Positions 15,001-29,621 of a DNA stretch of 64,000 nucleotides are shown here, piece after piece. Every line of letters begins with the position of its first letter. The stretch's first letter is position 1. The notes under the pieces were generated by a model that was given only the letters and a program-made list of their open reading frames with translations, was not told the DNA's origin and searched no databases. Source of the DNA: Anseranas semipalmata (taxonomy: Eukaryota; Chordata; Aves; Anseriformes; Anseranatidae); assembly GCA_013399115.1 (NCBI GenBank), contig VXAA01005247.1:670518-734517 (forward strand), read 5' to 3'. The position numbers and the translations under genes are program-made.

Positions 15001-17920
15001 CAGCCCCTCCAGTGGTGCCTCCTCATTTACGGCTCTACGTCCCACCAGAAACTGGAACAGAAACACTTGCTATGTGATGGTGCTTCATTTGCTGGTGCTT
15101 GCAGAGGAATTGGACATTCTTAGGTGCTAAGGTCCAGAGGCCCCATCCTGCACCTGGCTCGTGCTTCCTATCTGCCAAGAGGAGCCCAGCACAGCTTTGT
15201 GATTCTCTTGGGGAACGTGTCTGCTGGACTTGCTCACCACCTCCCAGGAGTCCACCCTAGGACTGAGCTCCACTTCTCGTTCCTCTAACCCATCTGTTTT
15301 AACGATGACTAATTTCCACTACACATAAATCACCAGCCCATCTTCATTTGCCTGGAAGAATCCTCACTCTGTGGCACATACCTCCTTATCTGTTCCTGTA
15401 ACCAGCTGCTTCTCCCTTTGATGGTTTCTACCAGGACTGCTACACAAAATCTCCAGACTGTATAAATCCTGTTCTGTGGAAGCACAGTAATTTTGGCACC
15501 AGGCTATCCAGCCCACTCCTGAGATGACAGGGCCCAAGGAAGGCTCCGTAACAAGCACTACCTTTGATGTTGACTTCCCACATGCTTTGTTGCCTTCTGT
15601 CTGGGGCTGTACATACCGTGGGAGGGTACAGCGAGGGCAGCCTGAGGAGAGCTTTTCTGGTGGGGATCGTTCCAGGAAGACGCTTGTTTCTGGTCTCCAT
15701 TATCTGCAGGAGTCACACAGAGGCCGTGTCAGTAAGAGCTGATGGGTAGTGCTGAGCTAAGGAGAACACATCCGTGTCTGAACACATACAACTCCTGTGG
15801 GCCTTTAATGACTTAAACTTCACAGGCAGGGTCTGGATAACACAGGAAATTTCACCACCAGATGCTGTAGCCCCTACCTGCAGGCACAGATCACACATGG
15901 GAGGGGAGCAGCACTGGCTGAGGGAGGATGGGTCACTCACCACCCTCCATCCAAGCACTGCTGGGGACAATGAGATCTCTGCTTGCTTCCCATCAATGTG
16001 TGACACATCCTCTTGCTCAAGACACGACGCACAGCTTTTGGTTCTGGAGGCGTGTGGATGCTCTGAACTGCTTTGCAATTAAAACAGAAATGAAACGGAA
16101 AGAAATAGGAGCAGCGAAGGGAACAATAAAAATAGAAAGGAAAAGCTCCTGGGCTCTTCAGCTGGGGGAGGCAGGGGTTGTGCCTGCTCCCCATCCATGA
16201 TGATGAAGCCATGAAGTGGGTCCCTCGCTTGTCATTCCTGTCACCATCTGCCAGATGGGACTCTCCCTCCAGACTGGAGAGTCAGAGACCTAACGGTACA
16301 GCGAGCCCATCAGAGGGGATTGAAGGGGGCATCATGGTGAGGGAATGACTCCCCCCTCAGCAGGCAATGGTGCCTGCTAGATGACACCTCCTCTGATGCC
16401 TGAGGGCCACAACCCCAAATACAAACAGGCTCTCCAGTTGGCCAAGGCCACCTGAGGATACAAGCAACAGATTATAGCTGTGACTGTTGTAGTTTAATAA
16501 GGCTGGTAGAAATCCTGGAGAATGCTTTTGTCACTGCTAATCACAACCTTTTTCCTTGGTCTTATTCAGGAGACAGGTCTTCAAAAATAGACCTTCCTGT
16601 AAGATGTTACATTGCTGGATTTTAGCACAGGTTTAAAACCTTGCTTGGACCAGGATTTGATGCTTGGAATATGCTCTCCTGAGTTAGCACTTTCCTCTGC
16701 TGATTTGGCTCCTTACCTGAGCAGTGCTTAATAGCTGTAGAGCAACAGAAAGTGTTCCAAGATGTGCGCTATGTTGCTGAGCTGCTGGGTAGAACACGGG
16801 CAATTAAAAATGTAGTCAGAAATAAGTTTTCAGCCACAATAGGTGAGAGAAGAGATATGCAAAGCAGTTGCTTGTCCTTACTATTTACCTTGGTCGAGAA
16901 GCTGATGGCAACCCTCCAAAGAAATGAGTTTAAACTGAACACTGAACTCAATTTAATTAGTTTTAAGGTATTGACACCACAGCAAGAACCATCAGATGAA
17001 ACCTCAGTGCTTGATCAAACATATGGCTTTATCTGTGTCCAATGTGGGCTTTTGCTGCCTAAACCTGAAAACTTCTTGTCACTTAATGGCTTGGCTCGAA
17101 AGAAAGCTAATTTGGGATGGTAAGTGGATTGACTGACCAATTTGTGTTTTAAGACTAATCCACATGTGCTGTACTTCACAGTGCTCCTTAGTGAACTCCT
17201 CACCTTGTTCTGAAGCTTTCTGTATAAGCTATCTTCTGTGACAAGTGCAGGGAGATGCAGCGAAGAGTTAAAAGTGAATCTCCTGCCTCTTTGAACTGTT
17301 TTCTCAGTACTGCGTGTACACAGATACACTTTTGATGTGTTAACTAGAAAATCTGACTGAAAAAGAACAAAGCAGCTGTCACTGAAAGGAAGACACTGAC
17401 GAAGAACCACACAGCCTTTTATTGAAGAACTGTCAAGATTGATCCTACAGCACTCAGTTTGTCTGTAGTATTTATCAAAGACCTAGATCAGATGAAGGAA
17501 ATTAAAAAAATAATAATAATAAAATTCTAACCACTGGACGTTTTTAAATGGTATCTGAAAATGCATTACATTTAAAACACCTATGAGAATATGTTTTTTA
17601 ACACATTCCAGGAACTGGAATATAAGTACACGCATCTTTCACAAGTCTTGGAAAATAAGAATTTGTCATTGTTGAGAAAAATTAATTGCTTGCAAAGTTT
17701 TAAGTAACAAATGATTCAAAATCATTTTGTGCAAATAAATGTATGAATTCATAGAAAGTCCAAAATCCTTTGACTTTGAAAGAGAAGCAAAGCACGCAAT
17801 GCATCCTGTAAGTATTGTCATTTGTGTTACAGTTGCACTGCAAGAGCTTAAAACAAGATCAGGGCACAATTGTGCCAGGACCTCCCCACACATCTGGATG
17901 GGATGCAGATGGCTGCGAGA

Positions 17921-17995
17921 GCAGAGAGATTAAGCTGTTTGCCCAAGGTCACACAAGGATAGTCAAATCTGCTGCCCTGGGAGTTTCAATTCGAT
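17921..17995 (-). repeat. MIR-family SINE fragment
   Basis: Contains GAGATTAAGCTGTTTGCCCA and AAGGTCACACAAGGATAGTC, which is the reverse complement of the MIR core 'GTGACCTTGGGCAAGTTACTTAA'. Diverged and truncated, consistent with the old MIR relics found across amniotes. Confidence 0.6.
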
Positions 17996-19707
17996 ACTGC
18001 TACCTCAAGGCTGGCTGCTAATTGAACATCCTTGCTGGCCTAGTGATGAAGCTTATGATGTGATGATGGGAACTAGGATGATAACACATCTCAAAGGACT
18101 GGCAATGACTGCCAACAAAAGGAGATTAAAGGCCAAAAGTTTCTCAGGATTAATATCACAGATCCTGGTCCTGCACTGAGCTCCACAGGGAAACCAGCAC
18201 TCCCTAGCAAGTAGCACGACAAAACCTGTGGTTACTGTGTGGTATCTCTTGGCAAATATTGACAATTTAATGATGAAAACTCTGGAGATATGTCTGACAC
18301 AGAGCCAACAAGAGGAGGCTTCTCCGTCAACCTCTCAAAGTAACAAAAATACTGTCCTTTCTTCCAAAGAGGCAATTACTGTGCAAAAAGCTCCAAAGTA
18401 CAAAACAAATGTCAATTAATATTCAAATTCTACACAACATCTACATATACACACACTGGGAAGGGAGGGCAGATTAAACGTTCTGTCAGCAATGGAAATG
18501 GAAGTTGCACTAAGGAGATGTGGAAGCCCACATAAAAAAAAAATGCTTTGCACCATTTCCCTTTGTGGAAAAATGCTGGTAAATCCTGGAAATTCTCATG
18601 TGCTATTCTGCAACCTGGTCTTCACAAGGACTACAAGAGTGGTTGCCCTGCTTTCTTTGTCCTAGATTCACCTGAAGAGATCAGGAAGAAATCTGAAGCT
18701 CACAGGGTCCAGCTCCTTACACCACACTCACATGTTTTCAATTATGATGGTTAATACCTCCTTTCTATTGAGGCTGCCAACATTTCCATGTCTCCTTCCA
18801 GTGTAGTAAACCCATGTCCCTGAACAGGACAGGGCATTTGACCAAGAAGGCATATATATGTTACATCAAAGAACTGTCCTTAGGGGGTACATGCACACTG
18901 TCTTTGCACTGGCAAGCAAGATGCTTGCTAACAAGGTAGTCAGGCCCTTATAATTAATTCATGTGCCTACCAGCGAGCACAGCATTGGCCTGCCTCTCCC
19001 ATGAGAAATGGTCCTCGGAGATGTGGCAGCGGGTTAGGCAAAGCAAGGGTTAAGGAGTTGGATTGGGAATAGATGTGTGTCTCAGTTTGACAGTCACACG
19101 CTAACTGGGGATGGCTGAACAGATGCTCTCCGAATGCTAATGTCACTCATGGTGTTCTACTTCGGGCAGACTTTCTCCACCAGCATAAGTCATCTGTGAA
19201 GTGGCTGAGCTTGGAGGAGCGGGGGGCTGTTCTTCTGGGGCACTGGGGCTCTGCCCAGCTGGGGCTCACCCCGGTGCATACGGCCAGGCTAAAACCCTTT
19301 GCTCAGAGCTCATGTAAGTGCCTTATGACAGCATTGCCCCTGTGTGTCAGCCCTCGGCAAAGGATGGATAAATCACCCGGGGCTGGAGCCTTAGCCATTC
19401 AGGCACTCTTGGAGGAATTAAAAAAGTACTTAGGACTTGCCATGTATACTGTAAAAGACATTTAGTAAGTCCTTAGATAGCACAGCTTCATTGATTTAGA
19501 CACCATTTCTGTATTCAGACCAGTTCTTACTCAGCTTCCTACTTCTGAAGCACCTTTTGAAGCTGAAGGGTCTGTGCTATCAAAGCCAGTGCCTGGTCAA
19601 GACCTCAAATAACAGGCTGCTTAGATCGAGGATGTACGCAGTGCCACAGGGACCTGTGACATTGTGTAGCCATCGTTAACAAGACTTTCTTAAACTGCAC
19701 TTGGAGA

Positions 19708-19710
<3 letters not shown>

Positions 19711-19751
<41 letters not shown>
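19711..19751. repeat. A-tract followed by (TA)n microsatellite
   Basis: Ten A followed by about 17 uninterrupted TA units. Confidence 0.95.
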
Positions 19752-19754
<3 letters not shown>

Positions 19755-19937
19755 TTGAGCAGATGACCCTGGAAATTTAAAATCACATTGGAGCTGTCCA
19801 TTATAAACAAAATAACACAGCCCTTGCTTAGCTCTACCCAGATAAACTTTCCCTGAGGTGAATCAGTAATTTGTCTAGGTGATTACAGAGGTATGGGTCT
19901 CTGGGTGTACAGGCAGATGCTTGCTCATGTAGGATGC

Positions 19938-19982
19938 TCTCAGTGGAGTAACACTGATTTACACCACACAGAATCTGTCCCA
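19938..19982. repeat. Fragment of the same ancient repeat type
   Basis: CAGTGGAGTAACACTGATTT followed by ACACCACACAGAATCTGTCC matches the 'GGAGTTACTCCTGATTTACACC...GAGAATCTGGCC' end of the repeat type described at 4.7 kb. Confidence 0.4.
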
Positions 19983-21763
19983 GAGATTTTACTTTTTCTG
20001 AAAAACACTTCCCACTGTGGCAGACATAACGACATATCAAAGGCATGTGCTGTAATACACAATAAAGATATAGCTTTCATAATTTTCAATTACACTTCCT
20101 CTGCAATGATGTTAGTGAATCTCACCCAAAAGTAAATTATTCAGTGCAGATGATATAGAAATCATTTGATGAGTGTCACTTTTCCATTTAAAGTTTTACC
20201 AAGATCTTCTTGGATAAGGGGTTCTTTTTTCAGATGACACATTTTATATTTTGTTTCTGTCCCTCACCTTCATTCAGCAGGCTGTTTCGACTTTTTAATA
20301 TACTTTCCCAACAAAACATTGAGTAGCCATTCAAATAGGTCTATTCAGGCGAAGTGCTCATTCATTCATCCAGAAATACTGATATATATGTTTTATTTAG
20401 TTTTAAGAATACGTTTTTTAATTTTGAGAACATTGAAAGCTGGAGCCAAATATGAAATGGCAACCTTCTTTCAAGGCAGGCTTGGAGGGAGAAGTACCGT
20501 GGGCTGCTCTGGGAATCTTTTTCTTTCATGTAAATAAATAGTTCATTTACAAGAGCTTTTTAAATGGAAAAACATATCCAATACACCAATACATTTAAAC
20601 TCAATCATATGGTAAAATATAGCAAACTGAAAAGCTGAATTCCAGAATGTTTTTATCTTTCTTTTCATGAAGCTACAAATACATCAGAATCTAATTAAAA
20701 AAAAAAATAATAAATGTCCCTTTAACTTCACCATTATGTTCTACTTGCTGTATTTCAGGTACATACTACAGTTAATCATTTCATTTTTTCCATCTACTCC
20801 TTCTCTTCTACCAAGCTACTTAGAATCCTGCCCATGTGACATGGCCAGTAAATGATGTCCTAGGTTAATTTTTATATGGTGCCAACTGCTACTTTTATAT
20901 CTGGACCTCTAATACGTTCCTCATCACCTCAGCCATACCAGTCAAGAAGCACCAGTTATCAATACTGTAAGTGTTGTGTCAGTTATTCCTGCTTGGAATG
21001 AGGATAGGTAACACGGAACTCTATCCATAACTTTTTTACAAACATGGAAGTAAGGGAAGGATCTGGAGGACGAAAATGAAGCTTGCATATTGTCGTGGAA
21101 AGGTTGATCCAAATATGAGGAAGCCTCTATACCATTATATTAAGTTGTCAAAAAAAAACCACATCGCTATCTACTGCAGCTTGCGACCACTGCCACACAC
21201 CCATGCAAAACCCCAGGCTGCAGCATATCACTGAACATATCAATGTTTGTCCTGGCACTTATCCAGCACTCACCATGGCTTTGTCACAGGTTAGATAGTG
21301 CAGTGTGAGTCTGGCTCTGTTCTAAATAGCCCACAAGCAAAATTCAAAAGCAGCCTTTATCCCTTGCATCTTGTATAGTAATGGCATTTTTCATGACACT
21401 CTAGAAAACCTTCATGAAGATTTTCCTCTCAGTCTAAGACTTCCCACTTCTGCTCTGACACAAATTTTTGTGCTGTGCTAGCAATAATCTAGTAATAGAA
21501 ACATGTGACACTATCTGAAAAGCAGGGAGTTTTCCAGCAGGAAACTACACAGCTGCTTTACACTGCTGGGGTCCCGTAAAGCCAACTGAAGTTCAGCATC
21601 TGCAATTGATGCACAGTCTTCAGGAGAAGAAACCACAAAATCTGCTGAATTATAGATCCAATGGATGGACCAGAACTGCTGTGTTATGGGTTAGCATACC
21701 AGTAATACTCTGAAGTACTTCATCAGAGATTGATAGAATAACCAAAGCTGTGGAAAAACCCTT

Positions 21764-21852
21764 ATGTGAAGAGCTGGAAATGATTGGGATTTTTTACCTT
21801 AAAGAAAAGAGCACGGAAGAGAAGCAGGTAATAGAGGTCTACTAGGACCTTC
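21764..21852 (+). repeat. Probable CR1 LINE 3' fragment
   Basis: GAAGAGCTGGAAATGATTGG followed by an A/G-rich stretch and GTAATAGAGGTCTACTAG resembles the '...AGAGCTGGGATTGTTTAGCCTGGAGAAGAGAAG...ATAGAGGTCTAC' region of CR1 elements, the main LINE family in birds and reptiles. Heavily diverged; the similarity may continue to about 22,040. Confidence 0.45.
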
Positions 21853-23354
21853 TGGTCTTCCTGACTGAGAACACAAGGAGAAGATAAAAAGACTGGAAAT
21901 TAAGAACTGGTAGTTATTCATACTTTGCCAGTTTGTTTAGGTGCAACAGCAAGTGCTTGAAGCCTCCAACCTTGCAAGATTCAAGAACAGACTGGTCATT
22001 TATACAAACATCACTATCCAGAGAAGTTATAGATCTGCTTAACAGCCACCTGGTAAAAGCAGAGTAATCATGATTTTAGCCAGTCTTAGATATTGAAATG
22101 GCAAGACCAGTGTGGAAAGCAAAAAGCTCTTACGTCCCTATTGCTGGGTTTTATATTATAACTTGTGTTCCCAGACTCTGGGGGCTCTTGGACCACCATC
22201 AATCCATTGATGTTCCTACAGATTCCCATGCTAACAATGGAGAACTGACAAACTCACTGTTGTTGCCATCTAATATGGATCCATACATCAGCTACAGATC
22301 ATGTACCCTTGCCATATATCCAGATTGACAGCCTATGCTGGGAAAGCCAGTACAAACTTTGACTACTGTTGGCGTGCTCCTTGTACAGACTTCAAATGTG
22401 TAGAGTACTCAAAGAAACAAGACCAATGCTCGAAAGACAACGGGACACGTCTTTTTGCAAGCCGGCTTCTCGCTCTAAGCCAGCGATCTATCAGGAACGT
22501 GATTCCTCCCTAACACAACCACTCATCTCTGGAAGAAAATTTGTAATTCTCGTTCTTGATTTCCTTTCAACCTGTTTCTACAAAACAATCTTCCCCTCAG
22601 GCAACGTGAGTCTCCAGCCTTTGTTTGGCTGAAGATGTAAATATTTGGGCACTCACAGATTTGAGATATATATACATATTTGTTGGAACATTTGCCACCT
22701 GCTATTCAAAGTTAAATCCATAGATTACAGAAAACAAGTTCTTTATCACTTTTTGTCTAATGCAAAATTAAAGACAGCTGAAAGCCTTCAAGCTTTCTCT
22801 TGCTTGTGAGTCAGTTGTAGCATAATTACCCCTCTAAGGCTTAAATGGCAGTGAAGATCCAGACCTCTGCAGAGGCCCATCATCCCAGCAAGAGCTCTAG
22901 GAGCTTCTGTGCTCCAGTGGACATTAAAGCAGAGGCCACAGACTAATGAAATGCAGCTATACTCTGCATGAGCTCTCATCCACTGATGATAAAGGCTCAC
23001 TTGGCTCCTGAAGCAGGGAGACACAGGCTCTTCAGAGAGCATCACATGCCTCCTTCTGAGACCAATGCAGATAACACTGTAACGATACATTGCGCAGGGG
23101 TTTTCCAGCCCCATCCAGCCCAAAGTTAAAAGCAGCTTTTAGAGATTTGTAAGATCTTTACACAGCCAAATCCTTTCTATGAGTGAGGTCAGGTCTAACA
23201 AACCTGCATTGCTTTCCCAGGGTGGTATTTCCTCTGTAAGGCACTGTAGTGGAACCAGGAACAAGGTTTGCCACTTGGCCATGAGTAGGCTTCTTCTCTA
23301 TCCAGGCATCTCAGAAAATTCTGCAGACTCAAAACCAGAGAAAGCATCCAGATC

Positions 23355-23383
<29 letters not shown>
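23355..23383. repeat. Poly-A tract
   Basis: Twenty-nine consecutive A, then GAGAGA. No retroposed body is recognisable immediately upstream, so it may be a simple A tract. Confidence 0.95.
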
Positions 23384-23386
<3 letters not shown>

Positions 23387-24354
23387 AGATGTTTGCCAGG
23401 AGAATTGCTCTGTTTTCTTGCATTTATTGCTTTCATTAGGTGGTAGTCTGAGCAGAGCAGACTACATGGGAGCAGGACACGTGTCGAGTGGATACAGTGG
23501 TACAGCAGGGCTGGTATAAATAGTGATGTAAACCACAGCAATGCCATGATCTCCAGAATCAAACTGGACTTGATTTTCAGTACTACATAAAAGCCATTTT
23601 AGGTTTATTTGACCTCTGTGAGCTTTCAAAATATAATTGAATAAAAAATTATTTCCCTAAAAGAAACAAGGTTTACTGTAGACATTCCAGAATTTTCCAG
23701 TCCCTTGCAATTACTTGCAGAAATCAGGTATCAGCATAGTTTCAATGCCATGCCAGCATCTGGGCTCCAAGCAGAAAACTGGGCTGTTCACCTGGTGACT
23801 GCTTCTGCACTTACTTGTATATGCGCAATTATTTGTGAGTACCCAGCTACGTATATGGGACTTACATGATGGACACCTTAATGGTACACACACACGCAAC
23901 AGTACGAGCAATAACAGCCGACCAAGAAGGTTTGGAAATATGAGAAGCAGAAACATTGATTGCTGATCATTAAACTGACTGCTTGGATCTGACTGTTAGA
24001 GGAGAGGAAAGGTATGTTTCTGCTCCCTAATGAAAAGGATAGACAGATATTGAAGAAGAGTAAGTTGGACTTTAATTACTGTTTTTGATATCTGATCTAT
24101 AACTCCCTAAAAGTTTTGTACGGGAGTAATATGGAAGAATCAGAAAATTCCACTGGGATATAGATGAGGTCCAGTTTGCAAAAATACCCTGTTCATAAAG
24201 AAGCTCAGTGCCCTCTTTTGCTTGGCAAACCATCATGAATTTATGATGCATTGCATTTGGAAGGCAACACGGTGCACAGCTGAAGCAAGTTACTGAAATG
24301 CAGGGAGAGTAAAAGCAAAATGTTCTGAGTGAGGGTGCATATGGGGATGTATTT

Positions 24355-24396
24355 GAAAAAAAAAATTATATATATATATAAATATACACACACATT
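24355..24396. repeat. A-rich, (TA)n and (CA)n low complexity
   Basis: An A run, then TATATATATATAAATATA, then ACACACACACA. Confidence 0.85.
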
Positions 24397-27300
24397 TGCT
24401 AGAGAAAATGTATATGTATTTATAAAAAAAAATCTAAACTTCTCACCAGTTATAAGTTAGAAATGATGCAAAACGCATCTGCTTTGATAAGCCTGTTATA
24501 TATCTCTCAGTTTGAAGCTTTTAACTGACCCTTTCCAGTTCATGAATATTTTAAGCAAGCCCAGTTTAATTTAAAACAACCCTGGATCAATATATGCATT
24601 TACTCTGGCATCATCCAAATTTCAGATCCTTGCATTGTCAAAAATTTTATCATATATCTCCAGTTTGACTCCAAATCTAGGGTTCATTCACGGCTGGAGC
24701 CCAAATTAGGGGTAAACCTACATGGACTGAAACCTAAAAAAGGTCTGTATGGAACCTGGCCAAGCAAGACAATTTGGCTAACTATATTTAGAGCAAGACC
24801 ATGACACAAAGTCTCTGCTATTGCCTGAAGCTCACTCTCAGAGAAGCGCACACATGCCCAGGGGAATAGATCATTTCCAATATCACTTTGTGGTGGTGTT
24901 CAGCATGAGATATCAGCAAGGAGAGATTTCTGCGTGCCACAGAAGTCCACACCACCTGGCTTCAAACAAAACCCCACCCACGTGTTCTCCAGAGCACTGT
25001 TGGGGAGAAGGGATGCCCACTCCACCACAAAATGACACCTCCAACCTAGAGGGGTGCACCTTCCCTGCAAAAATAGTTGCAACTACACAAAATTGCTATT
25101 GTTCTGAACAACCTCTAGAAGGAGTCATTTTGTCTGTATGACACTTCTTCCTCCAGCTGTGCAGAGAGAGTTGTAGGCTGAGAACAGCAAGGTCAACAAA
25201 TTATTCTTTGGAGATTTTTAGGAGCTTGGAGCACTTGTATGACTTTGCAAGATTTGCAAAAAATAGCTGTTTATAAGAATAACTCCAAACCTATTTTCCA
25301 GTTTAAATCTTATTGGAATTAACAAGTGTTCACTGCCCCACAGATCAGCATTCTTCACCTCCCATCCTCATGTCAGTGAGAGGCATTTCTTAATAACTAC
25401 AGTGAAAATTAAATCCTGCCTTCCCTTTAAAGTCGATGAGAGTTTTGCTCTGAGTCATAATTTATTATGTACTTGTGTTTTTCCTCCTTGTGCTGTTCAT
25501 TTAAAAAAAAAAAGTTTTATGGAAAGACACTAACATACATTCTACTGTGCTAAATATGTTTTTCATTTTAAAACCTCTCTTTCCATACATCTCCATCTAC
25601 TGCAAAATTCATTTGGTGCCACTAACGTAACACAGATCCTGTATTAATCCAAGCGGCATACTTCTAACGCCATTAAATTTCGGAGCAGTGACAGCCACCT
25701 GGCAGTCATCCTCTCACCCGATGTCAGCAGCAGCGGCTGGCTCCCTGGCCATGGTCCCCCCGCTGCGCTGGGACACCTTGCGAGCACAGCACCCTTCTGA
25801 GCCGCTGAGAGCATGGACACAGATTTGCAGGTGTCCACGGGAAGGGCTGTGGAGTTTCCCACTTCCCAGGCATAATTTTAATGTCTGAAAAACATCTCTT
25901 TCAGTACGAAGGACAACCTAAATCTGCTTCTAGATGCTTTGGTAAAGAGAAATGCTCTCAGTCATTTTAAATGCAATGAATAACAGACACCAAGCTAAGA
26001 CTGCATCACAACGCCAGCCTTTCTACCTTGTCATACATCATAATGGCAATAAAAAGACAGAAATGTGGACCAGATTTACATTGGAGATGTATTTGTGGGG
26101 GGCTTATTCAGGGCATAGGTTGTCTCTATAACCAGCCTCTAAGCAAATACCTACGTAAACATCCAGCCTGTGACTTCATTAAGATGCTCACAGACTCTAT
26201 GGGAAGTCCATAATAATCTCTATAGAAAGAATGCGATCAATATGTTATCGAGAAGATAAGTCAGTGTCAACTCTAATGTTTAAATATTCATTTACTCGTA
26301 CCAACATCTTGTCTGTTACTGAAACAACAGGAATATTCAAAGATTAACTCTACATAAAATACTCAGTAATTTTTTTCTCCAATTCCTTGTTTTTCTCTCG
26401 TCAGTTCTACGAACAGTTGTTAAGTAGAACAGGTTGGCATTTTTTCATCAAAACGTTACTTATTTGAAAAATGGGTCTTGGAACAAACCAAGACTTTTGC
26501 AGAAAATTTTCATTTGGGGAAATTTTTCAGCTTGTTGTCAAGAAAAGTGAAAACTGAAAAGAACTCATTTTCCAGGATACACAATAGTTCTGAATATATA
26601 ATCAAAAGAGCTAAAAGAACCAGACGGTATTTGTTTTAATCCAAAGAATTTGAAGGGAGAGAATATAAAAGGACTCATATTAACTGCAAGCACATTTATG
26701 AGGAGCTTCAGGAGAGAGAAGATTTGTTTCTTCATTCAGGACCACTAGACTAACTCCAGAAAGTACCAGAGGAGAGAAGGAGAGAGGATGAATTCCTAGC
26801 ATTTGTGACCTACTCAAGCCATTCTATCACTCAGAAGAAACTTCCCAACATTTCTACAGTGAAAGATCTGTTTAAAGTCAGAAGTAAAGATAAAGTTTCT
26901 GTAGAAGATTAAGGAGCTTGTGAAATGCTTGGACAGAAAGATGCTGAAGTTCATTGAAGCTTGTGCTCTGCATGGTGCTGCTTGGAGGCTCTAAATATAA
27001 CCAACATTTCTGCCACCAGAGGCAATAGTCCTTGTAAAAGGGGAGAAAACTGATCTCCCAGACTATCGCTCTGCCCTGAGAAATCCTGCTGAGGAGCATT
27101 AGTATGTTTTCATGCAAGATGGTGAGTACATCTACCTGAGATCTGGAAAAAGTAGTAGCTGGTAGTGAACTCAGTCCCATAACTGATTCATCTATTACAG
27201 AGTATGCATTGTGCAGCGTATCAAAAGTAGCTCAACACGTTCATCACCTAATTCAGCAGGTAAGCATTGAAGGAAAGACCGCTGCCATTTCTTAGGTGGG

Positions 27301-29573
27301 ATTTGAACCTCAGAACTGGATAAGTGATATGACAATAAGAGGAGCAACAGAGACAAACCACGCTGTCATCAAGAGAGGTTTGTAATGAAATAGCGTAGTA
27401 TTTGCCATTTTGCTATTTACCAAAAGCCTTGTTTTAATCAGGGCTGTAATTAAAGCTCTTAATCATTCTGAACAGTTTCAAATGAATGGCTTCTCTCATG
27501 CGTTAACATATCATTTATGCAACAAATGTACATGTAAGGTAGTGTCAGTAGTCTGTCTGGACATAGGAAGCAGCCTATTGAAACACACATCTATTTGTCA
27601 GTATTTTAATACAAATCTGAAAATGCTAGTTTACACATTTAAGAAGCTGTTACAAACTGTCAAACAAAAAATATGTATCTTGTGAATTAATGAGGCTTCC
27701 TAAAGATACCAACTGTGTCTGTACACAGCATGCAATGATGGTGAAGGGGAAGCAAACAGAGCATGGCAGGCAGAGCTTGCAGCTGCCAGTGTGGGGTTGT
27801 GTCCTGAAGGACCTTCTCCAGGGGAGGGTATATTGCCCCCACCACCCAGCAGCATGGGCTGAATTTGCCCTCACAGAGCCCAGGTTTGGGAAAGGGCAGT
27901 AGCAAAAGTGGGAATGGGATCTATAGCCTTCCCTTATGCCTGGATACATTTTCAGGTCACCCCTGGATTCAAGAACACATTCAGATACTCAAATGAGAAA
28001 GGCATTGAGGTGGGAATTACTTGTACTCACGAAGGAACAAGAGTCTTCCCACATTCGTTAGCACTGATGAAGTCCTGGTACCACAAGCTTCGTGGGCTGT
28101 GATACAGCAAGTGACAGGCACCCCAAGTGGTCCTGAAACCCCTGTCGTTGGGGAGCAATTAAAGGCTAAACCTAGGCCCTGGTATTGCGAGACATTTCTG
28201 GGCAACCCACGTGTACTGCCAATGCACTCTGCTTGGTCCTTGTCCACTCTTCTCCATTTGCCTGTGTGCGATGGGGTGACAAGAGCAGCATGGCAGGAGA
28301 GCAAGGGAAAGGGGCCAGGCAGGCAGGAGGGGAAGGGAGGGCTCTGGAGTGAAAGGAAAGAGGCACCGAGCAGAGCAAGGAGGCCAGGCAGGTAAACGTC
28401 TAGCAGCAAACACTCACTGTGATAGGAGATTCGTAAAGAATTTCAACCTGTTCTGGTGAAAAAGCGAATGCTGTAAGGCTGCTTCAGGGTTCTCTAAGGA
28501 AGGGCATGTATTCTCTTTACCTGCTTTAAAGAGTTCAAACAGTGTGGAAATTAATATGTTGTCTGATTTATAAGCACAGTACAAACCACATATGGTATTA
28601 GGCAAGGCTGGGAGAGGTATCTAGCTTTCAGTCCTCAGCTCCTTGTGTTTCCCCTCCTGACCGCAGTCTCACTCTTTTTCTTGAAGGTCACAAACCTCTT
28701 GTTCCCAGGTGCTACCTCTCCCTTCTGCTCCCCTTTTGCTGGCAGGAAAGGCTGCAAGAGCCTCCCAGAATTTCTTGCTTGCTAAAGGAGTGGGAAAGGC
28801 AATACCTTTCTACCTTGCTAGCCGGTGAAGAGGAATTTGGCACAAAACCTTTTCCCCTAAGGGAATTGCTGATTTCTTTAAGATAATGTTCCAGAAGGGG
28901 CTTTGCTGAACTTCCAGCAAAAGGTTGGCATGTCTCCTGGGAAGAACTGGTGGACTCCCAGTGCCAAATGGCCAGCGTGTGGGGAAGGGGGCCAGGTGCC
29001 AGCACAGGGAAGCCCTGGCAGATGGATGGATGTCCTCAGCTGGGCACTTCAGACTCTGGGCCTCCCCAGAGCACAAGGACTTGGGGCCTTATGGCATCTG
29101 GAAGGTCCAGTTTCCTCCACGTGCAGCAGAGAGCCCTGAGAGCTACATCTAACATCTCACAGGTTCCTCTCCCGCTCTGCACCGGAAATTTAAATGCTCC
29201 CCCCCCCCATTTGCTGCAGTTATGTGCTAAAACAGATAAGAAAAATGCACCTGTATGAAACACTTTACTGACCTGCTGCCCTTGGCTTTGCATGCACACA
29301 TACTTGAGACACGCGTCTCCCAGATGTCCTCCAGCATGTGAAACGTGTGCGTGTGCTTCAGGGCAGCGGCTGGGGCTGTGATCGGCAGGTATGCCAGGTC
29401 ACTGGTCCTGGGTCACCAGAAGTCACCTGCAGCACCTATGCCCTCAGAGGTGTCACCTTAACACATTTCTTTCAGGGCAACCAGTGATGGAAGGACAAGC
29501 TAAACGTATAAAATCCCCCCTTTTTCCTCTCAGAGGCCACAATAACATAACTTCCATGTCAAGCTTAAGTCTG

Positions 29574-29621
29574 NNNNNNNNNNNNNNNNNNNNNNNNNNN
29601 NNNNNNNNNNNNNNNNNNNNN
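29574..29621. other. Assembly gap (48 N)
   Basis: A run of N followed directly by a 12-base A tract, about 360 bp from the CpG island. Confidence 0.98.

Larger units (their letters stand above)
12048..29573. other. Intergenic DNA, no gene recognised
   Basis: Between two assembly gaps. It contains a MIR-like fragment (17.9 kb), a (TA)n tract (19.7 kb), a CR1-like fragment (21.8 kb), a long poly-A (23.36 kb) and mixed A/TA/CA low complexity (24.36 kb). Some GC-richer stretches, for example 28.0-28.4 kb and 28.9-29.2 kb, give overlapping open frames on both strands but no protein motif. No splice-phased exon chain was found on either strand. Confidence 0.55.

Noticed and set aside
16752..17123. 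123-codon plus-strand open frame
   Set aside because: No recognisable domain, no plausible splice or promoter context, and flanking sequence looks like plain intergenic DNA.
23355..23383. Long poly-A as the tail of a retroposed gene
   Set aside because: The upstream sequence shows no recognisable coding body, target-site duplication or LINE/SINE sequence.
28017..28409. Overlapping 124-130 codon frames on both strands
   Set aside because: GC-rich purine/pyrimidine-biased stretch giving low-complexity translations; not supportable as a gene.
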